Assembly (NCBI GenBank): GCA_937899365.1
Contig: CALBPH010000165.1
Location: forward strand, 1-11,325
Origin: an uncultured Leptolyngbya sp.
Lineage (GTDB): Bacteria; Cyanobacteriota; Cyanobacteriia; Phormidesmidales; Phormidesmidaceae
DNA: 11,325 bases
Reading direction: 5' to 3'
Shown: positions 6,748-11,325 of the stretch, piece by piece
How positions within the stretch are numbered: position 1 is the first letter of the stretch
Layout of the letters: each line of letters opens with the position of its first letter
Notes under the pieces: generated by a model
Told to the model about the DNA's origin: nothing
Databases searched by the model: none
Seen by the model: only the letters and a program-made list of their open reading frames with translations
Program-made: the position numbers and the translations under genes

Positions 6748-7148
6748 AACTCTTCAATTCCTTGGATGATCGTAAATAGCTGAGCTAAATTTCGGGATTT
6801 GGCAATGTAACAGTTGACATGTAAATCATAACTGTTGAATATGTCATCCTCATTCCGTGATGTGGTTAACACAACAACAGGAATATGTTTGAGTCTGGGA
6901 TCAGCTTTGATATCGGCTAATACTTCCCGCCCGTCCTTTTTAGGTAAATTGAGATCCAATAAGATCAAATCCGGCAATATTGCTTGCTGGAATTCTCCCT
7001 CTTGGCGCAGATAGGCCATAGCTTCGACACCGTCCCTAGCGACGGCGACATCACAGGGGGTACCTGCGCTTTTGAGGGCTTCTTGAATCAGGCGAATGTC
7101 ACCGCGATTATCTTCGATCAAGAAAATAACTTTGCGTCCTGCGTCCAC
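6699..7148 (-). CDS. rcpA: RcpA-type phytochrome response regulator (149 aa)
   Basis: Single receiver domain with no output domain, the cognate phosphate acceptor of cyanobacterial Cph1 phytochrome. The Asp pocket is E12 D13, phospho-Asp D65 in LILLDLNLPKKDGREVLA, T95/T96 in VVVLTTSRNEDD and K117 in NCYIAKSRNL. The C-terminal IEEFWLKTATLPQ is a hallmark of Rcp proteins, whose C-terminal helix region makes the dimer. The length is normal for the family (about 145-150). The start is GTG at 7148, lying inside the phytochrome coding end with a 41-base overlap; a GGGAGG lies about 14 bases upstream. No later start would keep the first receiver strand. The overlap suggests translational coupling with the phytochrome. 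Family assignment is strong. Downstream targets are not known from sequence. Confidence 0.95.
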   Translation of the reverse strand: MDAGRKVIFLIEDNRGDIRLIQEALKSAGTPCDVAVARDGVEAMAYLRQEGEFQQAILPDLILLDLNLPKKDGREVLADIKADPRLKHIPVVVLTTSRNEDDIFNSYDLHVNCYIAKSRNLAQLFTIIQGIEEFWLKTATLPQPLQTLD

Positions 7149-9411
7149 TAGTACGATCTCGTCCTCCCACTGGCAATGTAAAGTAAAAAGTAGTCCCTTG
7201 ACTCACCTCAGAATCAACCCAGATGCGGCCTCGGTGACATTCGACAATTTTTTTGCAAATAGCCAATCCCATCCCTGAGCCAGGATACTCATCACGGGTA
7301 TGTAACCGTTGGAAAATCACAAAAATGCGCTCGGCAAACTCAGGGTCAATGCCAATACCATTGTCTCGGATTGAAAATAGCCAGTCATCTTCCTGACGTT
7401 CTACACCAATATGAATCTCGGGAGATACCTCAGAACGTCGAAACTTAATGGCATTGCCAATCAGATTTTGAAACAGCTGCATCAGCTGCGTGCCATCTGC
7501 AACCAACCTTGGCATCTGATCGTAGGTAACAGCTGCACCGGTTTCATGAATTCGCCCTTGCAGATTTCTAAGGGCTTTTTCTAAGGCCCCATCCACCTCG
7601 GTCAGGGCACAGTCTATTCCCTGAATATCAACCTTGGAATATAGCAACACGTCATCGATCAGGGTTTGCATCTGACTCACCCCAGACACAGCATAGTGAA
7701 TAAATTCCTTAGCATCCTGATCTAGTTCTTCGCTATAGCGCATTTCTAACAGCTGTACAAAGTTCGCCACCTGGTTTAGAGGCTCCTGGAGATCATGGGA
7801 AGCCACATAAGCAAACTTCTTCAATTCAGCGTTTGAGCGTTCTAGATCTTGGGCTAGCATGGCCAATTCTTCAGCCTGCCGGAGAATTACATTCACAACG
7901 GCCTTACGCAACTCTAACGCCGCCTTCACTTCTAACGCTTTCCACGGCAGTGACTTATACTGCACTGTTTCTTTCCACAGGGCAAACGATTGGCGGGGCG
8001 ACAGCCGTAACCCCTCTTCAGAGTCTTCTACCGCGTAGGCATTATTAGGATCCCCGCCCCAGTTAACGGTTTGGATAACCTCAGGCCGGAACCAGAGCAC
8101 ATAGCTGCGTTTAGAAATGGGAATCGCCAATAACCCACTGGCCACATCTTTAAATCGCTGAGCATCTGAATAGACCAGGGGTAAGGACTCTGTGTAGAAA
8201 ATCTCATTGTCCAAGTGTTTTTTTAGCCACTGCGCTAAATAGTTGAGTTCGTCCTCTGAAGGCGTGCGTCCCACCAGAGTCCACTGATTGCCAAAATATA
8301 CTGCTGCGCCACTGGCCCCCAGAAGCTCTAGCAAACTGGCCTGATCACCCACTAACCCTTCAACAAAATAATTCGCCTGGGACATGGCATCGATCAGGTC
8401 GGATTGAATGTTGGCAATCCGAATCCGATGGGTATGATCGGCAACCTCCTCTCGGGTAGCAATCTCTGAAAAGATCACGCGCCCGAGGAATTCACAAGCT
8501 TTACGCAGTTCGTAGGGGATATATTTGGGGGTGCGATGGTGACAGGCAATCAAACCCCATAGCTTATTATCCTTCATCAACGAGATTGTTAACGAGGCCC
8601 CCACCCCCATGTTGTGGAGATACTCTAAATGGCAGGGATAGGCGCTGCGAAGGATGGAGTGGGTGAGATCGGTGGGTTGATGAGTAACCGGATTCTCCGC
8701 TGGATAGAGATCTACTGCGGTTGCTGTCGCATCAGGAATTACCCGGATCCAGTTGGAAAGAAACATCTGACGAGCCGTTTTGGGAATGTCCGACTCAGGA
8801 TAGTGCAGCCCCATATAGGGCTCCATCTCGTTACATTTTTCTTCAGCCACCACCTCACCGTGACCATCGTCATCAAACCGGTAGAGCATGACTCGATCAA
8901 AGCCAGTCACCTTGCGCACTTCTCGTACAATCACCTGGCAAAATGCATGTAACTCTGCCGTTGATTCCAGCTGACTGATAGAGGCCCTGGCAAGATGATA
9001 AAAGCTTAAAAAGGGAATATTTTCTTGGGTTAGGGCTGGCTCTAGTTCAAGGATCAGCAAGCCTTCCTTGCTACGATGGAAAATGGCATCAAATACTTGG
9101 TAATCGTCGCCTTCCCGACGCACCCAGACTTTGACCGGGTTAATAAAGTCTAACTTCTCTTCTGTAAGCCCTGCTTTAAACTGATCAACTTGAAACGGGT
9201 CTAAAATCTCATCCAAGGGTTTGCCAATCACATCCCGAGGATCTAGGCCAAATTCATCCAGGGTGTTAGTGCTAGTTTGCAGCACCGTTAGATCAACTGG
9301 ATCTAAAACCAGCAGCACGCCATGGGGTTGAATTTTGGTCAAGCTATTGATGGATGGTTGCTTTAAGGCGGCCAAACTCGAGTCTGATGGGGTCAGGTTT
9401 GTGCGAACCAT
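7108..9411 (-). CDS. cphA: Cyanobacterial phytochrome histidine kinase (Cph1/CphA type, 767 aa)
   Basis: Red/far-red photoreceptor kinase. Domains in order: N-terminal PAS (about 20-130), GAF (about 145-320), PHY (about 335-515), HisKA (about 525-595), ATPase (about 635-748). The bilin attachment Cys is C260 followed by H261 in LRSAYPCHLEYLHNMGVGAS, the Cph1 position, which implies phycocyanobilin rather than the N-terminal Cys used by bacteriophytochromes for biliverdin. The GAF pocket motif is PESDIP (205-210). The PHY tongue shows WFRPE, WGGDP and PRQSF. The phospho-His is H539 (AYVASHDLQEPLNQ). ATP motifs are N-box FQNLIGNAIKF, G1 RDNGIGIDP and G2 GSGMGLAICKK. It has the length expected for Cph1 plus about 17 extra C-terminal residues that overlap the next gene. 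ATG at 9411 has GGAG 6 bases upstream. It phosphorylates the RcpA-type protein encoded next. Confidence 0.97.
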   Translation of the reverse strand: MVRTNLTPSDSSLAALKQPSINSLTKIQPHGVLLVLDPVDLTVLQTSTNTLDEFGLDPRDVIGKPLDEILDPFQVDQFKAGLTEEKLDFINPVKVWVRREGDDYQVFDAIFHRSKEGLLILELEPALTQENIPFLSFYHLARASISQLESTAELHAFCQVIVREVRKVTGFDRVMLYRFDDDGHGEVVAEEKCNEMEPYMGLHYPESDIPKTARQMFLSNWIRVIPDATATAVDLYPAENPVTHQPTDLTHSILRSAYPCHLEYLHNMGVGASLTISLMKDNKLWGLIACHHRTPKYIPYELRKACEFLGRVIFSEIATREEVADHTHRIRIANIQSDLIDAMSQANYFVEGLVGDQASLLELLGASGAAVYFGNQWTLVGRTPSEDELNYLAQWLKKHLDNEIFYTESLPLVYSDAQRFKDVASGLLAIPISKRSYVLWFRPEVIQTVNWGGDPNNAYAVEDSEEGLRLSPRQSFALWKETVQYKSLPWKALEVKAALELRKAVVNVILRQAEELAMLAQDLERSNAELKKFAYVASHDLQEPLNQVANFVQLLEMRYSEELDQDAKEFIHYAVSGVSQMQTLIDDVLLYSKVDIQGIDCALTEVDGALEKALRNLQGRIHETGAAVTYDQMPRLVADGTQLMQLFQNLIGNAIKFRRSEVSPEIHIGVERQEDDWLFSIRDNGIGIDPEFAERIFVIFQRLHTRDEYPGSGMGLAICKKIVECHRGRIWVDSEVSQGTTFYFTLPVGGRDRTSGRRTQSYFLDRR

Positions 9412-9486
9412 ACTGTGCTCCGAAGGTAGTTAGGGAATATAGACGCCTAACAAACGACTGACATAACTCTGTTCGCTTGGCGCGCA

Positions 9487-9499
9487 ATCAATGATTGAT
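9487..9499. promoter_or_regulatory. Perfect 13-bp palindrome upstream of phytochrome gene
   Basis: ATCAAT-G-ATTGAT is a perfect 6-1-6 inverted repeat 76-88 bases upstream of the phytochrome ATG. Its size and position fit a dimeric regulator site. It does not match a site I can name with confidence. Chance occurrence is possible in AT-rich DNA. Confidence 0.4.
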
Positions 9500-9560
9500 A
9501 GCTACTCTGAACAATATCCCAGGATTCCAACAAACATCTTATTTGAATTGTTAAATAAAT

Positions 9561-9579
9561 AGAAAGCCTCTAGAAGGCT
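9561..9579 (-). terminator. Weak candidate terminator after the Rcp-like gene
   Basis: On the minus strand AGCCT-TCTAG-AGGCT forms a 5-bp stem and is followed by TTCTATTTATTT. It lies about 110 bases after the stop of the Rcp-like gene and before the phytochrome gene. The stem is short, so partial readthrough would be expected. Confidence 0.35.
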
Positions 9580-9690
9580 GTATCAGCAATGTGTTGAACG
9601 ACTGAAACAACTGTCTTTGTTGTGACAATTAAATATTTATTTGCACATAAAAAGATATTTGATCAGCTCAAGTTACCTTGACTGATGTCA

Positions 9691-10131
9691 TTACTCTAAC
9701 GGCAGCGTTACAATGTTAAGCCAGAAAGATTCGATCACATGCATGACGTCTTTCAAGTGCATTAGATCGTGAGGTTTGACAATATAGCTATTGCATTGAA
9801 GCTGATAGTTTCTAATCACGCTAGTGTGATCGGTGGTAGGGCTCAGAATAATGGTGGGGATACGACGCAGCGCCACATCTTTTTTAACCTCGACAAGAAC
9901 GGTCTGCCCCTTGCCATCCGGTAGCTGAGTATCCAATAGAATTAGATCGGGACGAGCCGCCTGTTGATAATTCCCTTGATGGCGGAGGAACTCAAGTGCT
10001 TGGTCACTGCTAGACATGGCAATGACTTGGCAAGGGCTGGTGCTATCAGCAAGGACTTGTTTGATCACCGCCAAATGCTCATGATGATCATCAATGACTA
10101 AAACCAGCCGCTCACGCTTGCTGTTTTCCAT
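9691..10131 (-). CDS. Divergent Rcp-like single-receiver response regulator (146 aa)
   Basis: A second small receiver-only protein upstream of the phytochrome. The acidic pair is D14 D15 (VLVIDDHHEHL), phospho-Asp is D67 (LILLDTQLPDGKGQTVL), the hydroxyl residue is S97 (IILSPTTDHT) and the Lys is K119 (YIVKPHDL). The C-terminal VIESFWLNIVTLPLE is the Rcp signature, so it belongs to that family. It has drifted from canonical RcpA: the stretch after the Asp reads LPDGKG instead of LPKKDG, and IVKP replaces the Rcp-typical TKSRN. All phosphorylation residues are kept. ATG at 10131 is preceded by GGAAC and AGGAAC. The 279-base gap to the phytochrome means it may be a separate transcript. It could compete with RcpA for phosphate or answer another kinase; that is inference. 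Confidence 0.92.
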   Translation of the reverse strand: MENSKRERLVLVIDDHHEHLAVIKQVLADSTSPCQVIAMSSSDQALEFLRHQGNYQQAARPDLILLDTQLPDGKGQTVLVEVKKDVALRRIPTIILSPTTDHTSVIRNYQLQCNSYIVKPHDLMHLKDVMHVIESFWLNIVTLPLE

Positions 10132-10180
10132 ATAAGTTCCAGTTCCTTGTGCATTGAAGCTCAGCTCGAGCTGGGGGCGC

Positions 10181-10269
10181 TGCGGATCCTCGGGATGAGT
10201 TTATCTGCAAGGTGCTGCCCTACGGCATATCTAACCGATCGGTTCATCCTCTAAATCAGCAACAGCAAA
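10181..10269. repeat. Dispersed 89-bp repeat, right copy
   Basis: This is the ungapped, same-orientation partner of 4561-4649 (offset 5620, 14 differences, 10 of them transitions). The best conserved blocks are TGCGGATCCTCGG at one end and CGGTTCATCCTCTAAATCAG near the other. The outer palindrome arms seen in the left copy are degraded here (5 of 8 pairs), and there is no T-run beside it. It ends about 50 bases upstream of the Rcp-like ATG, so it may lie in that gene's leader. Confidence 0.8.
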
Positions 10270-10296
10270 TTACTCAGATACTAGCTTTGTTTCAAG

Positions 10297-10342
10297 AAAC
10301 ATGAAAAAAATGAGGTATCTTTACCCATTGATTTTCATGTTT
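10297..10342. terminator. Long AT-rich hairpin, candidate bidirectional terminator
   Basis: AAACATGAAAA (10297-10307) pairs perfectly with TTTTCATGTTT (10332-10342). Inside, ATG/CAT and GGTA/TACC pair around a TCTT loop with small bulges. On the plus strand the stem runs into TTT; on the minus strand it ends in TTTCTTG. It lies downstream of the glycosyltransferase and could end its transcript. The low GC of the stem makes it a weak terminator by the usual rules. Confidence 0.5.
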
Positions 10343-10391
10343 TTTAATGTGAAAAACTAGAACTACAGCACTCGTAAGATTTTATCTGGTA

Positions 10392-10409
10392 GCTAAAAAT
10401 TGTTTTAGC
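10392..10409. repeat. Perfect 7-bp hairpin GCTAAAA-ATTG-TTTTAGC
   Basis: A perfect 7-bp stem with a 4-base loop lies 65 bases after the glycosyltransferase stop on the minus strand. There is no T-run after it on either strand, so it is not a classic terminator. It could stabilise the 3' end of the transcript or be a regulator site. Confidence 0.4.
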
Positions 10410-10473
10410 CCACAGCGAGGGTAAAACTCTAGCGTTTACAGCAGTCTGCTACTAAACTTGTCTTTTGGGGAGT

Positions 10474-11325
10474 TTACTTCTTAGTAATCTGTTTTAACTT
10501 TTGTTCTAACAGCAGTTTAAAGAACGGTAGGTCCTCTAACAGATAACGTTTCCAAAGACGTCTGGGTTCGGACATTAGGCGGTATAGCCATTCAATCCCC
10601 AAATCACTCCAAAATTGGGGAGCTCTAGGTTTGTTACCAGCCTCAAAATCTAAGGCCGCCCCCACCGCCATAAAGATGTTCACCCCGGGCATTTGACAGC
10701 GATATTTAGCAATCCATAGCTCCTGTTTGGGCGCCCCCACCCCTACAGCCAAAACCGTGGCCCCAGACCCATTAATAATGTCAATAATTGACTGACATTA
10801 GGCCTCATCTTTTTCAAACCCAAAGGAGGGAGAATGGGCGGCAATCACAATGTCTCGTCCAATATTGGCATTAATATTAATCTGGGCCTGTTTGGCCACT
10901 CCCTCGGCCCCACCTAGCAAAAAGATAGTGATATCGGGGTTGTTTTTGTGATACTTACAAAATAGCGGCAGAAGATCAGAACCTGAGATTTTGGCCTTGA
11001 GGGGTTTACCCAACAATTTTGATGCATACATCAAAATCTGACTGTCACATACCTTGTAGTCAGCCTGACGATAGGCCGCTTGAAACTCAGTGTCCTCCTG
11101 CAATTTCATTAGGTGATCCACATTGGGTGTAAAAATCACACCTTTGGTGAGTTCTGATAAAAACTGACGCTGAGAAATATTGTCAATCTCCACACCTAAA
11201 ATTTCCACCCGTTCCTGCAACCTGGCCCGCTGACGCTCCAGCATGCCGGCGGCTGTGGAGGTTAAAACGGCAACGCGAAACAGACGCTTATATTCAGACG
11301 GGCTGGGCCTATTAAAAACCTGCTG
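10474..11325 (-). pseudogene. WecG/TagA/CpsF (GT26) glycosyltransferase, interrupted by in-frame TAA and cut by the right edge
   Basis: The family transfers a sugar such as N-acetylmannosamine from UDP-sugar to a lipid-linked GlcNAc in surface polysaccharide synthesis. Upstream of the stop are EILGVEIDNIS, FTPNVDHLMKLQ, the catalytic-Asp region YKVCDSQILMYASKLLG, ISGSDLLP and IFLLGGAEGVA. Downstream in the same frame are VLAVGVGAPKQELWIAKY, FMAVGAALDFEAG and the membrane-associating tail EWLYRLMSEPRRLWKRYL. A TAA at 10798-10800 separates KDEA from CQSIIDIINGSGA. The family usually has an acidic residue there, so one base change GAA to TAA would explain it. The frame is open to the window edge, 27 codons beyond the ATG at 11244, so the intact protein may be a longer fusion; the ATG has no ribosome site. 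An intact gene with a sequencing error is the main alternative. Confidence 0.85.

Larger units (their letters stand above)
9412..9690 (-). promoter_or_regulatory. Upstream region of the phytochrome gene
   Basis: This 279-base AT-rich gap separates the upstream Rcp-like gene from the phytochrome gene, so the phytochrome probably has its own promoter here. A TATATT (minus strand, 9436-9441) could be a -10 box about 25 bases before the ATG, without a good -35. GGAG at 9418-9421 is the ribosome site. A 13-bp palindrome (9487-9499) and a short hairpin (9565-9579) are listed separately. There is also a weak inverted repeat ACAAC/GTTGT at 9607-9623. No gene is seen here. Confidence 0.45.
10132..10473. 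other. Intergenic region: repeat copy plus two hairpins
   Basis: This 342-base gap lies between the broken glycosyltransferase (upstream on the minus strand) and the Rcp-like gene. It contains the right copy of the 89-bp repeat (10181-10269), a 12-bp palindrome CAGCTCGAGCTG (10162-10173), GTTTC-AA-GAAAC (10289-10300), and two longer hairpins (10297-10342 and 10392-10409) listed separately. The promoter of the Rcp-like gene should be here, but I see no convincing -35/-10 pair. No gene is called. Confidence 0.5.

Noticed and set aside
8629..8952. 107-codon plus-strand open frame
   Set aside because: Antisense to the phytochrome GAF domain, whose residues are fully conserved on the other strand.
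4556..10269. Transposon or integrative element bounded by the repeats
   Set aside because: No transposase, integrase or tRNA attachment site is seen, and the repeats are direct and diverged.
10474..10752. Separate gene starting at TTG 10752
   Set aside because: It is the same-frame continuation of the GT26 gene after the TAA and begins in the middle of a conserved strand.
1..11325. CRISPR array, tRNA or rRNA genes
   Set aside because: No regularly spaced repeat series and no cloverleaf or rRNA-like sequence was seen on reading both strands.

Overview
The window looks like about 11.3 kb of a cyanobacterial chromosome, roughly half GC. Two things point there. A Cph1-type phytochrome is followed directly by its RcpA-type response regulator, and four copies of the cyanobacterial HIP1 octamer GCGATCGC occur (144-151, 1054-1061, 3167-3174, 4943-4950). 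I cannot name the species; a filamentous Leptolyngbya-like or Synechococcus-like lineage is only a guess. Almost everything is two-component signalling, and nearly all genes lie on the minus strand.

Left part (1-4500). A multi-PAS histidine kinase enters from the left edge; only its N-terminal 460 codons are inside, ending just past the phospho-His. After a 312-base gap comes a small plus-strand gene of unknown function (1695-2084). Convergent with it is a long OmpR-type regulator (2119-3963) with an unusual order: receiver, winged helix, HPt, degenerate receiver, receiver. A tandem 10-bp direct repeat lies in its promoter region. Divergent from it is a small predicted secreted protein (4209-4499).

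Central part (4556-10269). This is the most interesting block. In transcription order (right to left) it holds a divergent Rcp-like single-receiver protein (10131-9691), a 279-base gap with a palindrome, a phytochrome histidine kinase (9411-7108), an RcpA-type regulator (7148-6699), and a receiver-PAS-kinase-receiver hybrid kinase (6747-4660). The last three overlap by 41 and 49 bases and are probably one transcript. Light sensed by the phytochrome would be passed to RcpA, and perhaps to the hybrid kinase receivers and the second Rcp-like protein. The block is bracketed by two same-orientation copies of an 89-bp repeat (4561-4649 and 10181-10269), 84% identical without gaps. The left copy is also an imperfect palindrome followed by a T-run, so it may serve as the operon terminator.

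Right part (10270-11325). Two hairpins lie in AT-rich intergenic DNA. Beyond them is a WecG/TagA/CpsF (GT26) glycosyltransferase read leftward from the right edge. It is interrupted by an in-frame TAA at 10798-10800 and so is probably a pseudogene, unless the stop is a sequencing error.

No tRNA, rRNA, CRISPR array or transposase gene was seen.
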